From contig CAVNZM010000016.1 in NCBI GenBank assembly GCA_963693365.1, positions 5,766,001 to 5,830,000 on the forward strand: a stretch of 64,000 nucleotides of DNA, read 5' to 3'. Below the pieces are notes generated by a model. It was given only the letters and a program-made list of their open reading frames with translations, did no database searches and had not been told where the DNA came from. Shown in pieces: positions 47,461 to 62,465 of the stretch. The DNA comes from Amoebidium appalachense (taxonomy: Eukaryota > Ichthyosporea). The position numbers were made by a program, and so were the translations under genes. Each line of letters starts with the position of its first letter. The first letter of the stretch is position 1.

Positions 47461-49206
47461 CCAAGCATACATTCACACAACTCAAGCACACAAACATGCA
47501 CCCGCGCCCACACACGCACACAAACACAAACACACCCACAAACACACACACCTAATGCACACACACAAACACACATACAAGTGTGTGCGCGCACGAGCAT
47601 GCACATTCATGTGGTTGTGTTTATGTCGTTTTGCTATGTATCTATATCTATTTTTGCGCCGGAGTGTGGGGTGGGGGGGGGAGTGGGGGTCACTGTGACG
47701 TTGTCGTATGGCCTATACTGCACAGTTTTTTCTTTTCTTTTTCTTTTTTTTTTTCTCTTTTTTTCCGATGTGAAGAGCCGCAGGACAAAACAGTCTTTGA
47801 ATGAGTAAAGCGAAATCGAACAACTGCAGTGAGTGATTGGCATCTGTTTCTTTCCCCCCGCTTTTCTTGTGGTGTTTGTGTGTGTGTAGGAGGAGGAAGC
47901 CTGGTGGGTATTGGATGGTGGGTGGGAGGGGGGGGGGGGGGGGGGGGGGGGAGGGGGGGGGGGGGGGGGGGGAAGACCCACCACTCACACACTTACTCAC
48001 ACAACTGCCAGTGATCAGTAGAGGACACATGTTGGCATGTTCGCCAATTTGTTCACTCGCTTTCTGCCAAATCCCCCCCCCCCCCCCCCCCCCCGCACCC
48101 CCCTCCCAGCCCGCTCACCCGCCCCCCCTCCCAGCCTGCCCGCCCGCCCGCCCGCCCGCCAGCCCGCCCCGCCCGCCCGCCCACCCGACAAGAAAGAACA
48201 AAAGACAAAAAAGAAAAGGAAAAGAAAAGAAAAGACACAGGCCCTCCACAAACGCACACACATCCACCAACATGACCCCGCATGTCCGGACAAGAGTCCA
48301 TCTGTCCTGTCTGCGAATCACCCGTGGCTCTCCACCACTACTTTTGTGGTGGTGTGGGGTGGTTGGGTGGGGAGAATGGTGGGTGGGTGGGTGGGTGGGT
48401 GGGTGGGTGGGTGTGGGCGCGGGGGGGGGGGGGGGGGGGGGGGGGAGGAAGATTCGAAGGTTGAAAAAATACCACGAATATCAATTATTATGCAGTTGCC
48501 GATTTCACATGTACATGATATACTTGCAGGGTCATTGATAGGGCGAGATACTGATGATACATCAAACTCTTTGGATATTTTGGGGGGGGGTGGGGGCGGG
48601 GGGGGGTCAAACCCCTTAATGTATCACTGAAGTATTATTTGAGACTTGTTTTTTTACCCTAGGGTTATTGTTTCAAAACTTAGATAACCATAGCTCGCCT
48701 TACTCAGTTGCCGCTGAGGCGTGAAATGGTATACCGAAAAACTCTACAAAAAGACACGATAAAAAGAACACACCCAACACTGCCAAATTGTTTTCATCAT
48801 TTTGCTCTAGTAGTACATCTTTGCATGTTACCGGCCCTCGTGTTTCAAAGTCTTTCTTTGATTAAAAAAACTATTCGAGTCCAGGGATTTCCGCTGTAAT
48901 ATTTCCGTGAACTTTTGGTCAATAATCTGGCCAAGGCTCCCGCCCACCTCGGCCCCTACTCTAGGGGCAGGGAGGAACGGTTCAATTTCCGAGCGACATA
49001 AAAGAAGCTGTCAGTCCTGCCCGTATAGCGCCCAGAGGGGGGGGGGGGGGGGGGGGGCAGAGTGTATCTACGTAGTGAAGAGGAGGCAGTAGGCCCGGGA
49101 TTGGGGAGGCGAAGGGGTGGAACAGGGGGAGGGGGATTGAGGGATAACTTGGGGGGGGAAATATAAGCGCCGGAGGAAGAGGGGGGGACAAAGGCCCAGG
49201 GGTAGA
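45126..49206 (+). repeat. Large dispersed repeat, copy B
   Basis: Collinear with copy A from its caaaacgact block to the ggcccaggggtaga end. Copy B has a 106-bp tandem duplication near its start (gcgccaggta at 45211 and 45317) and a probable solo LTR at 46560-47389. Confidence 0.85.
46560..47389 (+). mobile_element. Probable solo LTR inside the (CA)n of repeat B
   Basis: Copies A and C lack this 830-bp block. It starts TGTTGGAATACG, ends ACATAACA, and has AATAAA at about 47260 about 130 nt before the end, as in an R/U5 region. Both sides are CA repeat, so the target duplication cannot be resolved. No coding sequence. Confidence 0.55.
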
Positions 49207-49344
49207 TTTGGAAAAAGGGGCGAGAGGCGGGGAGGCCGGGAGAAGGGCACAAACACGACTCTTGCAGCAAGGGGATCGTCCTCGATCATCCTCAGTGAGT
49301 GCATTCCCCCCCCCTCCCCCCCTCCCCCCCCCTCCCCCCCCCCC

Positions 49345-49375
<31 letters not shown>

Positions 49376-49723
49376 ACTTTTTCTCAGGCTTTACCTCTCT
49401 GTTTATTTCAGCGTCCCTGTTTTTGGTAACTATGCAGTGTACACGGCATCCCGCTACCGCCTGAGTTGTGCACGGGTCTGTGTGTGCGCACCCATGGTTG
49501 TGTGTGCGGGTGTGCGCCGTGTATTTTCTTTCATTCCGAACCACCACTACCACCTTCACCAACACAAAAGTAGTGGTGAAAAGCCGGGGCCGGTGTTCGT
49601 GGACAAGGGGAGAGGTGGACTACGGGACATGGGTGGTCAATTTGGTGGGCGGTACGTTGGTGGAAGGTTTTCTTCTTTCCGTTTTATTCTTTGGCGGTGT
49701 TTGTGTGTGTGTGTGGAGAGGGG

Positions 49724-49761
<38 letters not shown>

Positions 49762-49840
49762 CGTGCGGCTCCTCCAGTGGGAAGAAAAAAAGGAAGAAAG
49801 AAAGAAAGACTATGCATCCATACCTGGTGCATCCATACCT

Positions 49841-50051
49841 ACCGGTAAGGATGCACCAGGCATGTTAAATTTACCGGGCCGGCAAGAGACAGGGTTCTAG
49901 CTGTCTATTAGGTTGGCAATAAATTGGGAGTTTAGTGGTAAGTGTGTGATCGACGCGTACGGGCAGTGCACGTGGTCATGTACGTGTGACTGTGTGTGTG
50001 TTTGTGACACTGTGTGCCGGTGGGTGCTTGTTCTGAAAACTGTGCACGTCA

Positions 50052-50119
<68 letters not shown>

Positions 50120-50150
50120 TGTGTGCGTGCGTGCCTGCGTGCGTGCCTGC

Positions 50151-50235
<85 letters not shown>

Positions 50236-50259
50236 TACATGTGTGTGTGTTTCTGTGTG

Positions 50260-50331
<72 letters not shown>

Positions 50332-50413
50332 TGCGCGCGCGTGTGACGTGTGTGGTTGTGTGCATGAGCGCCAGCACACGTCTGTTGCATTTCAAATGTC
50401 TGTGCGTGAGAGA

Positions 50414-50451
<38 letters not shown>

Positions 50452-51145
50452 TGCTGGGTGTGTATATTTAGGGGAAGGGCACGGAGGGAGGGGTGAAGGG
50501 GGGGTTCACTGAGGGGATGGTGTGTACACCTCTGTATCATGTCTCTGTGTGTGTGTGTTTGTGTGAGCGTGCGTGTGTATATGGCCAGGTGTTGCTGAGA
50601 ACAGATCGATAGGCTATAGCTGGAGCAGGGTTTTCACTCCCGATGGCAACTTGAATAGTTGTGTAGTACGATTCTCACCAGCAAAAACTTGCGATCATTG
50701 CCACCCATGTGTCACGTCACACGTGCAGACCCGCATGTGTGCAATTGCAAAGAGGAAGAGGGGGCCCGGTACAGTAACTCCGACGCGTTCAAGAAGCGGC
50801 TTGCTTTATCTGCCATTTCTATCTCAGTCTTATCCCACACCGCCGGAGTTAAGGTGGTTCTGGCACCACGAGAACATTCCGTGTGCCACCATACAGACTG
50901 TGCCCAAGCACAAGCCTAATTAAGCGCGGATCTCTACATGTTTTGCACAAACACGCACAGTATCCTGTGCTGACACCGTGTGCACTGTATACTAGCTAGT
51001 GTAACTGAAAAAGGGGATTGGCTTTGATCGTGTTTGGATAGGGTTGGGGCCGAGAGAAAATGACCCGGAGAAGGGATTTTGTGTTGCGTAGCCGTCGAAG
51101 ACAGAGCGAGATTCGTGTAGCAGTGCGGTCCTTGGAAGCAGCTCT
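49841..51145 (-). repeat. Dispersed repeat, inverted copy D (partial)
   Basis: Reverse-complement similarity to the first half of A/B/C: blocks matching tgatgcctggtgcatgctta, the Pro-rich C/T tract, ccatcgggagtgaaaac and ctgccgtcgacggctacgca. It has its own insert at about 50676-51000 with a Cys-rich plus-strand frame (50659-50919), and ends at a gtaagt. Confidence 0.75.
50055..50345. repeat. (GT)n array in copy D
   Basis: Long GT array with GCGT interruptions. Confidence 0.95.
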
Positions 51146-51240
51146 CGTAAGTATGCTATAGCTAATTGTAAGGTAAAATTTCAACGCTTTCTCTGCCCTT
51201 CTACCCGCAGAGTTTTTTCACACAGAGAGAAGAAAGTGAG

Positions 51241-51626
<386 letters not shown>

Positions 51627-51825
51627 ACTACGCAAAGAAGACATCAGTGCCCAAGCCCACCCAGTTTTCACGTACAAGTCCACAATTGAACACTCCTGAG
51701 CCTGTTCTGGACTCTGGCCGGTAGAGGCGGCCGTCCTGAGGAAATAATTGATCACGGGCATGTACATCCGGTGAGATTCCAGCGTCAGCGAATGAATGGC
51801 TCGAACGCGATTAGGGCCTTATGAA

Positions 51826-53096
<1,271 letters not shown>

Positions 53097-53098
53097 AC

Positions 53099-54006
53099 AT
53101 AAACAGTCACGTTTACCAATATGATGTCCCACAAATCCGACGCACATTACACAGCATGTACATGCATCCAAAAATAGATGATCTTTTGCTTTTTGATTCG
53201 CAACGAATCAGCGGCGAAAAATACCGGTAATTTGTCCCACAATCAAAGCCAAAACGACTTCCAATAAATGCAGAAAACAAGATTGTCCATATCCTCATTC
53301 AGTGCGGCGTCAAGGCCCAGTGGGGCGCCAGGTAAGGGGTAAGGCCACTCACTCTAGCAAGCTACGCTGATAGCGGCAGAGCAGACTGGCCTACCCAAAG
53401 CCCCCTCAAGGCGCAGGGAGCGGTACTGGGCGCCAGGTAAGGGGTAGGCCAGTCACTCTAGCAAGCTACGCTGATAGCGGCAGAGCAGACAGGCCTACCC
53501 AAAGCCCCCTCAAGGCGCTGAGCGACACGGGCCCCGGGGCCGGGCAACCTTCTTTTTATTGGCAACATAGTTTCAAGCACCTCCAAGTGTGGCACTGCTA
53601 CGCTAATCTTGCTCTGCCGTCGACGGCTACGCAACACAAAGTCTCTTCACCGGGCCACTCTCCCTCGGCCCCAACCCTATCCAAACGTGACCCATGCCAA
53701 CCATTTTGTTATAGGCACAGAGTTAGTATGCAGCGTGATGATAGCAGTGCTTGTTGTTTGTGCACAACAGCTCCGCCATTGTGTTTGGGCACCGTCTGTA
53801 TGGAATCCTACTACACAACGATTAGTATTCCCATCGGGAGTGAAAACCCTACTCTAGCTTCACCGCTCTGTCCGCAGCCTATATATACACACGTGTACGC
53901 ACCCTCCCCTCAGTGAGCCCGCTAGGCGCTCCCCCTCCCTCCCTGCACCCTTCCCCAAATATATGCATACCCCGATATGCTAGCGCACGCGCTCACAGCC
54001 ACACAC

Positions 54007-54077
<71 letters not shown>

Positions 54078-54643
54078 TTAAACGCGCACTTGCGTGCACA
54101 CACAGACGCAAGACACGCACACACATTCACACATGCATGGCCACGTGCACTGGACGTCGATCACACACACACCACAAAACTTACAAATGATGTAACCCTA
54201 ACAGACAGCTAGAACCCTGCCTTTTGCCGGCACGGTTAAATCAAGATGCCTGGTGCATGCTTACCGGTAGGCGTGGGAAAACTACTGCATCCAGAGCATT
54301 TCTCAGAAAAACACCTTGGCCTGCACGGGCTGGTATCCGCCCGTCCACATGGGCATGGACACTCTGCGGCCCACACACACACATAAAAAGATATAGGGGG
54401 CGGGAAAGGTATGCAAACACGCTTTGTCGCACACACAAACAAACACACACAAATACACAAAATACACAGGCGCATGCACACACACACACACGTGTTCATA
54501 CAAAAAACTGCAGCGCGTGACATTTTCAATAATAACTTGCCACGTCAATAGTTTCAGCGCTCAAGCGAAGATCTCCGGCTATGAAAGCTCACCTCTGTCC
54601 AAGCCGTTAGATATACCGTTCATTTGGCGATTCTCTTAACCAG

Positions 54644-54680
<37 letters not shown>

Positions 54681-55264
54681 ACACCCCGCCTTTCCCCACA
54701 CACACATTCACCACAAAAAAAAAAATAGGGAAAATATAGGCGCCAACCACTTACTTGTCCGATTTCTTCTCGTTCAAAGACTGCTTCCCACACAGTAAAA
54801 CACACAAACGATCACATGTGTGCGGCACTGCACATAACTCCAGGAGAGAGGGAGGAAGGGAGGGAGGACGAAGGGAGGGAGGTGGGGGAGGAGCGAGGGA
54901 GGGAGGGAGCGAGTGAGGGACGAAGGGGAGGGTGGGTGGGAGGGTGTTGGGGGGGGGGAAGGGGGGGGGGGGGGGGGGGGGGGGGGCTTATCAAGCATTT
55001 CTCATACCTGCATGCACAAGCACACACGCGCGCGCGCGCACACACACACACACACACACGCACGCACACACACACACATGCGCGCGCGCACGCACACACA
55101 CGCACACAAACACGAACACACCCACAAACACGCACACAGACGCGCGCACACACACACACACAAAAAGTGGGTGCGCGCACGCGCATGCACGTTCTTGTGA
55201 GTGTGTTTTATGTTGTCTTGTTAAATTTCTATCTCTATTTTTGCCCTTGATTTGGGGGGAAGGG

Positions 55265-55303
<39 letters not shown>

Positions 55304-56963
55304 GGGAGGGGGGGGGGGGAGGGGGGGGGGGGGGGGGAGCGGGGGGGCTTGTGACGTTATCGGTATCGCCTAGGCTGCACACTCTTTGATTTTCTCTTTT
55401 TTCATTCATTCTTTTTTTTTTTTGTCCCCACCTGAAGAGCCGCAGGATAAAACAGTCTTTGAATGAGAGAAGGAAAACGGACAAGTGAGTTGTTGGCATC
55501 TCTTTCTTTTCCCGGCTTTTCTTGTGTATGTGTGTGTAGGGGGAGGGAGTTGTGGGTGGGTGAGGGAGGGAGGAAGGAGAGGGTGGGTGGGTGGGTGGTG
55601 GTGGTGGTGGTGGGGGGGGGGGGGGGGGGGGGGCTTATCAAGCATTTCTCATACTTGCACGCACAAGCACACACGCGCGCGCGCACACACACACACACAC
55701 AGACGCACGCGCGCGCACACACACACACAAACACACAAACACGAACACACGCACACAGACGCTCACACACACACACACACACACTTATTGTCACACACAC
55801 ACAATAAGTGTGTGTGTGCACGCGGATGCACGTTCTTGAGTGTGTTTATGTCGTTTTGTTATCTCTATCTCTATTTTTGCCCTGGATTGGGGGGGGGGGG
55901 GGGGGGGGGGGGGGAGGGGTCATTGTGACAACTTATCGTATCGTCTGGACTGCACAGTCGTTTGTATTCTTTTTCTTTTTTTCTTTTCTTCTTTTCCCCC
56001 AACTTGAAGAGCCGCAGGATAAAAGTGACAACTTATCGTATCGTCTGGACTGCACAGTCGTTTGTTTTCTTTTTCTTTTTTTCTTTTCTTCTTTTTCCCC
56101 AACTTGAAGAGCCGCAGGATAAAAGTGACAACTTATCGTATCGTCTGGACTGCACAGTCGTTTGTTTTCTTTTTCTTTTTTTCTTTTCTTCTTTTTCCCC
56201 AACTTGAAGAGCCGCAGGATAAAAGTGACAACTTATCGTATCGTCTGGACTGCACAGTCGTTTGTTTTCTTTTTCTTTTTTTCTTTTCTTCTTTTTCCCC
56301 AACTTGAAGAGCCGCAGGATAAAAGTGACAACTTATCGTATCGTCTGGACTGCACAGTCGTTTGTTTTCTTTTTCTTTTTTTCTTTTCTTCTTTTTCCCC
56401 AACTTGAAGAGCCGCAGGATAAAACAGTCTTTGAATGAGAAAAGGAAATCGGACAAGTGAGTTGTTGGCATCTCTTTCTTTCCCCGACTTTTCTTGTGGT
56501 GTATGTGGACACTGTGTAGGGGTAGGGAGTGGTGGGTTGGGTGTGGGGGGAGGGGGGGGAAGGGGGGGGCACCCACCATTCACTTACACACTTACTCACA
56601 CAACTGCCAGTGAACGGTAGAGCACACTTGTTGGCATAATCGTCGATTTGTTCTGCCGCTTTCTGCCAAATCCCCCCCCCCCCCCCCCCCCCCCCCCACC
56701 ACCACCACCACCACCATACACACACACACACACACACACACACCCTCCCAGCCCGCCCGCCCGCCCGCCCGCCCGCCTGCCACCGCCAAACAAAAAAAAA
56801 ATGAATGAAAGAAAGAAAAGAAAAACCCTCCACAAACACACACATCCACCAACATGACCCCCCATGTCCCGGATTCAACCTGTCCTACGTCCACGAATCA
56901 CCGGCCTGGCTCTCCACCGCTATTTTGTGGTGATGGTGGTGGCGGCGGTGGTGGTGGTTGGGG

Positions 56964-57006
<43 letters not shown>

Positions 57007-57044
57007 AGGTACAAAAAAAACTATGAATATCAATTTCTATGCAG
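53099..57044 (+). repeat. Large dispersed repeat, copy C
   Basis: Collinear with A from ataaacagtc to the sequence before atgcagg, then truncated. It shares the 105-bp duplication with B (53325 and 53430) and has the five-fold 100-bp expansion. Confidence 0.85.
55925..56424 (+). repeat. Five 100-bp tandem units
   Basis: gtgacaacttatcgtatcgt starts at 55925, 56025, 56125, 56225 and 56325. Units are nearly identical and end gccgcaggataaaa. Copies A and B have a single unit here. Confidence 0.95.
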
Positions 57045-57566
57045 GACGGGGAAGAAGGACGGGGAGAAAGGAAGAGGAGGGGAGGTGGGAGGGGGACGGG
57101 TTTGAGGGAGAGAGCGGGGTGAGAGCGGGTGCACATCAACTGGGCAGGCAGGAAGGAAGCGGAACGGCCTGTCAACGAGCGAAGGAAAGTGCCTCTGAAA
57201 TTAATAGAGTATTTTCGCGCACAGTCAGTTTTAAACGGAACTAGACGAGTTTTGCTAGAGAATAAGAAGGTTGACACTCAGAAAACATAATTAAAAAGCA
57301 GTATCTGTAGGTGGAATTCACGCACGGTCACTAATGTGCATCATGAGGTGCAACCAGAAAAAACCAGAATAAACGGAACAGATGCCTGATTAGGCGATGG
57401 GCGGCGAGTATGTGTGGGGAAGGGGATGCTGTGGTAGGAACGGAGTCGGTTAGTAGGGGCTGGAGGGGGGTTGGGGGCCGGGGGGGGGGGGGGGGGGGGG
57501 GGGGGGAGGGGGGGGGGGAGGCCTAGGGAAGGGGAGCGGGGAAAGGGGGGGGAGGGGAGGGTGGGG

Positions 57567-57635
<69 letters not shown>

Positions 57636-57712
57636 AGGGTAAGCTTGCAAGGCGAGGAATTTGGCCAAGGATTGCCGGGGTTTGGCGTTCTTAATCGTAT
57701 TTGGTCAAATTA
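57045..57712. other. Purine-rich sequence between repeat C and the PIGY promoter
   Basis: A GA/G-rich stretch, about 250 bp of unique sequence and G runs (about 57480-57636). No coding signal. Confidence 0.6.
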
Positions 57713-57732
57713 CAGGGTTGTATACAACCCTG
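57713..57732. repeat. 20-bp perfect palindrome
   Basis: cagggttgta joined to tacaaccctg, about 190 bp above the PIGY TATA box. It could be a dimeric factor site. Confidence 0.6.
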
Positions 57733-57848
57733 ACGGTCGTATCATCACTAATTGAATGCCCTTCCTTAATCGTATTGCGGGTTTTTATAAATCGTATTTT
57801 GGGTCAATACGATTCGTAGTGAATCCTTGAATTTGGCGGGATGATTGA

Positions 57849-57853
57849 CCAAT
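57849..57853 (+). promoter_or_regulatory. CCAAT box of the PIGY-like gene
   Basis: CCAAT within gaccaatcac, 72 nt upstream of the TATA box. Confidence 0.5.
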
Positions 57854-57920
57854 CACACCGCGCTACGAACAGGGTTTGAAATGATACAATCACATTCAAA
57901 CAACACCCCAAACGCGGCTG

Positions 57921-57927
57921 TATAAAT
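57921..57927 (+). promoter_or_regulatory. TATA box of the PIGY-like gene
   Basis: TATAAAT followed by a second tataaa. The ATG lies 69 nt downstream. Confidence 0.6.
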
Positions 57928-57989
57928 TTATAAAGCACTTTTCACGCAACAATCTCCAACGTTAATGTTGCAGGTGTCATTTTGCACCA

Positions 57990-59564
57990 ATGGACGTGGA
58001 GGATGATGCAGTGTTCGAGCACCTTGTGTCTCGCTGCAAGGGCCTAGGTTTGCTCCTTGCCAGTTTGGCCGGTGGAGGGTTCTCTCTTTACTCCATCTAC
58101 TTCTCGAAGATTCTCCCGGAGCCGGAAAACATGGTAGGCAAAACAGTGCATGAGGTTGTGTTGGGCGTTGGGCTTTGGTGATGGTCGGATGTACGCTTTG
58201 TTTGTTTTATTCCCGTTTCCCACAGTCTCCCCCCCCCCCCCTCCCCCCCCCCCCCCCCTCCCCCCTCCCCCCAACCACCAGCACCACGACCACCACCATT
58301 ATCACCCCCCCCCCCCCCCCCTACCTCCACCCCTTCATTCCCTCTCCCCGTCCCACTCCACTCCACCACCGCATACAAACGCACGCTCCAACTCGTATTC
58401 TGCCCCCCCCCCCCCCCCCCCCCCCTCCCCCCCCTCCCTCCCAGATCCTTTTCTCTCCGATTTACTCTGTCCCTCACCATCTCAGTCTTTACTTCCCCCC
58501 TACCCCCACCCCCCACCCCTCCCTCCCTCCCCCCCGCCTTCTCCTCCCCTCTCCCGTCAATCCACGCCCCCTCTACCCCTTCTCTCCCCTCGCATCGAAC
58601 ACACACAAACACACGTGCAGGCGCGCACGCACACACACACACACACACATGGCCACCCATCTAGGCAAGGCTTCTTCCTCCTTCACTGCCACTGGTTTCT
58701 GTTTCCATAGCACGATTCCTTGCGTTATTTTCTGAAAATGTCACTGTTAACTCCTTCGCTTGACCACCACCTAACATTTCCACCGTCATTTCTCAATCTA
58801 GCTTTCTTCTCTGAGCGCAACTCCACTCCCCCTCCCCCTCCCCCCCCCCCCCCTCTCTCCCCGCAATGCCTGCCCTCCCAATTCCAGTTTCCACCTTTCG
58901 TGTTTTTTCCGTATCTTCGGCCGTCGCTGTCTACTCCTAGCTCCCCTCCCCCCCTTCCCCCCCCCCCCCCTCCCCCCCCCCCCCCCCTCACTTCTCCCCA
59001 CCCCCCCCCACCCCCCACCCCCCCCCCCCCCACACACGTACACACACCCCAACTCCCACTTTCTCTTCCCTCCGCAGATCCCTCCCTCCCGTTCTCATTC
59101 TTTGCCCCCCTTCCTCTTTTTTAACTCCCCACCCCCCCCCCCCCCACCCCCGTACTACCACCACCACCACCTCAAAACCCCACCCTCATTCACCACATTC
59201 TGCTTCCCTCCGTCCATCTCCCCCTGCTCGCCCGCCCCCGACAAACACACACACACACAGACAGACACAGACAACCAACCGCCACCCACCACCCACACGT
59301 GGATACACATACCCGAACACGTGGTCACACACGCATGCGGATAGTGCACACACACACACACATACACTCATACACCCGCGCATGCACGCACACACACGCA
59401 CACGCGCACACAGACTCGCGCGCGCACACGTGCACACGCATACACCACCCTCCTGGCAAGGCTCATGTCCCGCGTTTCCCTGTCCCTTCGGGTTCCGTTT
59501 TCCGTCTTTATCACACGCTGTACCGTTGCACGGCACTGCCACGTTTTTTTTTAACTCCTTTGTC

Positions 59565-59598
<34 letters not shown>

Positions 59599-59906
59599 TG
59601 TTTCACAACCTATTAGTCTCAAACGTCCCTTCACCTCTGCCCCCTCCCCCCTCCCTCCCCCTCTCATGCACACACACACGCAGAGTTCCCTCCCCCCCCC
59701 CCCCCCCCCCCCCCCCCGAACCCTCTTTCACCCTTTGTTTTGTCCGGCCCTTGCATGCTGGCTCTGTGAGACTTTTCTCTTCTTCCCAACATGGGGTTAC
59801 ATACCTTCATATACTTTTCTGAATTCAGTTTTTGGCCCGATTCAATCCCCCCCCCCCCCCCCCCCCCCCTCACCCTCCCCACCTGAGAAGGAAAACACAC
59901 ATGTAG

Positions 59907-59966
<60 letters not shown>

Positions 59967-60060
59967 ATTTCCCACCATTTGATGCGTAAGTCTCTCTCTC
60001 TTCTGCCCCTCCCCCCCCCTCCCCCCCCCCCCCCCTCTCTCACCCCTTCGTCACCCACAC

Positions 60061-60091
<31 letters not shown>

Positions 60092-60526
60092 GACATACAC
60101 ACACGCACACACACACGACACACAGATCCTCCCCCCCCCCCCCCCCCCCCCCCCCTCCCCCCCCTCCCCCTCTGCCCGAACCGCCGCACCCAACCCTGAA
60201 CATTAACACACAAGCACACGAACACATGCCTCTAACCTTGCCGCTCCCTTATGTTAACATGCATAAACACAAACACACACGTCTGTTTGCACGCCCACAC
60301 AGTGACACACACGCTCTGGCACACATGCCCACACACACACACACACACATGTACATTTGTGCACACACACACACTCGCGCGCGCGCGCGTGTACACATAC
60401 ACACAGGTACTAGAAGCGGTTCGATCCGACCGCTACTACTGCCTGCTTGTGCCTCTCCTTGTTCCCGTGTCTGTGATGTTCATTTTCTTCAACTGGCTGG
60501 GCATGAAGTACTACCGTCACAACTAG
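57990..60526 (+). CDS. PIGY: PIGY-like GPI-anchor biosynthesis subunit, two exons, 87 aa
   Basis: Exon 1 is 57990-58133 (48 codons, donor GTAGGC). Exon 2 is 60407-60526 (acceptor acacacag, stop TAG), joined in phase 0. The product has two hydrophobic segments: LGLLLASLAGGGFSLYSIYF and LLVPLLVPVSVMFIFF. It ends NWLGMKYYRHN, closely matching the human PIGY ending MGIKLFRHN, and its size fits (human PIGY has 71 residues). PIG-Y is a small ER-membrane subunit of the enzyme that transfers GlcNAc to phosphatidylinositol, the first step of GPI-anchor synthesis. The 2.3-kb intron is almost entirely C runs and CA arrays, and its acceptor is formed by the end of a CA stretch. TATA and CCAAT boxes lie upstream. 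The gene is nested among repeats but looks intact. Confidence 0.8.
58134..60406. repeat. PIGY intron: C runs and CA arrays
   Basis: Poly(C) tracts separated by short pyrimidine-rich pieces, with CA arrays at about 58628-58650, 59340-59440, 59909-59965, 60058-60120 and 60290-60405. No further exon recognised. Confidence 0.8.
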
Positions 60527-60713
60527 CGGATATATGAGCTACCAGCCCGCATGATTCAACACATACGGTCTTCTTCATCTATCGGTGAATTTCTTCGTCA
60601 AAATGGGCTCTTTCCGAATCGACAAATCCCGAAAATGATTGAGCGAATAAGAATTGAGGGACAACGGATGTGCTACCAACACAACTAGCAGATATGAGGT
60701 ACTACCAAGCATG
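60508..60713 (+). repeat. Duplicated PIGY 3' end
   Basis: About 45 bp spanning the last codons and 3' UTR (gtactaccgtcacaactagc, ending gcatgat) recurs 160 bp downstream (from about 60668) with a few changes, including the cacaactag stop region. Confidence 0.7.
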
Positions 60714-60719
60714 ATCCCG

Positions 60720-61265
60720 CTCGGACTTTTGGACCAATCGGTGGACTCCTCTGTCATGTGACACCAGGGTTCCTCCCCCCCAAAAATCGAGTTATCGCTG
60801 CGAGTGGACGAATCGAAATCGATGGATTAGCGCAAAGATGAGATTTTTGGGGATGAAATCGACCCGCGGTTCGCCATTTGTGAATTGGGGATATGCGAGG
60901 AAGGGAAAATTTCAGGAGGGAGGCCAAAAACGTGGATCGCATGCTTTCATGAACCCACACCACCAACACCCACCGTCTCAAATTTCCCCGCCTCTGTGAA
61001 CTTACAGGTATTGTTTTACATATGTGCAAAACCCAGCCCCCTCTAAACTCTGGAACGCTGGCAGTCTGAGCCCTGAAGTGGCAGTGAGCTCTTCTGGTTA
61101 GAGAATGTCTTTTCATTTACTTAATGTTCTCACCCTGCAGGCCGGCCTCGTTACTATGATATATTGCACGGGGTCTAAGTAGTCTGATTTTTCAGCTTTC
61201 TTGTTACATTCTAGTCTCGTTTTTTTGTTTTGTTTTTAAGTTTGTTTTTTGTTTTGTTGGTGTGT

Positions 61266-61328
<63 letters not shown>

Positions 61329-61780
61329 TAACCATCGGTTATGCAAGAATGTTAGTGACGATTACTTGACAATGCACAATGTCAACTGAAACACTCCCCG
61401 TGTATAAATGTATGAATGAGAGGCTCGACGTCTTATACCACCATCATACATAAATCTTCTGAAAGGTGAAAGGCAACAATAAAGCGCAAGAGTGTGCAAA
61501 TTTATTTTTTTTAAAGAAAAAAAGCCGATCGATGGCACCGGCCTACGTGTTTACACACATGCCGTGTCCTTCGAGCTAGCTAGTCCCCCCCCCCCCCCCC
61601 CCCCCCCCCCTCCCCCCTTCTTCCCTTTTTTTCCCTTCTCCCCCCCCCCCCCCCCCCCCCTCCCCACCTTCCGGGCCCCCACCCCCTCCCCCCCCCCCCC
61701 CCCCCCGGGCCCCCCAGGCCTCCCCCCCCCCCAAAACCCCTTTTTTTAAAAAAAAAAACATATACATGACACGCAGAGTG

Positions 61781-61850
<70 letters not shown>

Positions 61851-62427
61851 ACACGCACACACACACGTACGTATACATACACGCACACACACACGTACGT
61901 ATACATGCACGCACACACGCACACACACACACACACACACACCACCGTGACACACATACAAATGCACACATGCGCGCGCGCACATCACCACACACACACA
62001 CACGTGCACACTAGGACTGTCACACAGTGTCACTTGCGCACAGCACACAGACTCTGAATTCGAATTCAGCCTATGAGTTATGAGAGTATCTCAGCCCTCA
62101 TACATGCACATACCATGTGACCCGCCGTACGTCGATTCAGGTCAGGCCTGCTTAGTCCTTTATGAGTGCACAACAATTCCAAAAATTCGCACAGGCGAAA
62201 ATTGATAGATTACGACTCACTGACACTAGGCTGGTGTAGGACGGCCCAGTAGGTGGGTGGTTGCAATTGAGGCCCGGGCCGGGTGGGTGGTCAAGGTGCC
62301 AATGGTGGTCACGTGTTGGCGGCGGTGGTGGGCCAGGATCCGGTCCCAGGCCCGAGGGGATGGGGTACGGTGGGGGAGGGGGGAGGGAGGAGGGGGCCGG
62401 GGGAGGGGGGGGGGGGGGGGGGAGGGG

Positions 62428-62465
<38 letters not shown>

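Noticed and set aside
60754-61116. 120-codon minus-strand frame with no ATG requirement
   Set aside because: No motif, no promoter or poly(A) signal, and basic mixed composition as expected by chance in GC-balanced DNA.
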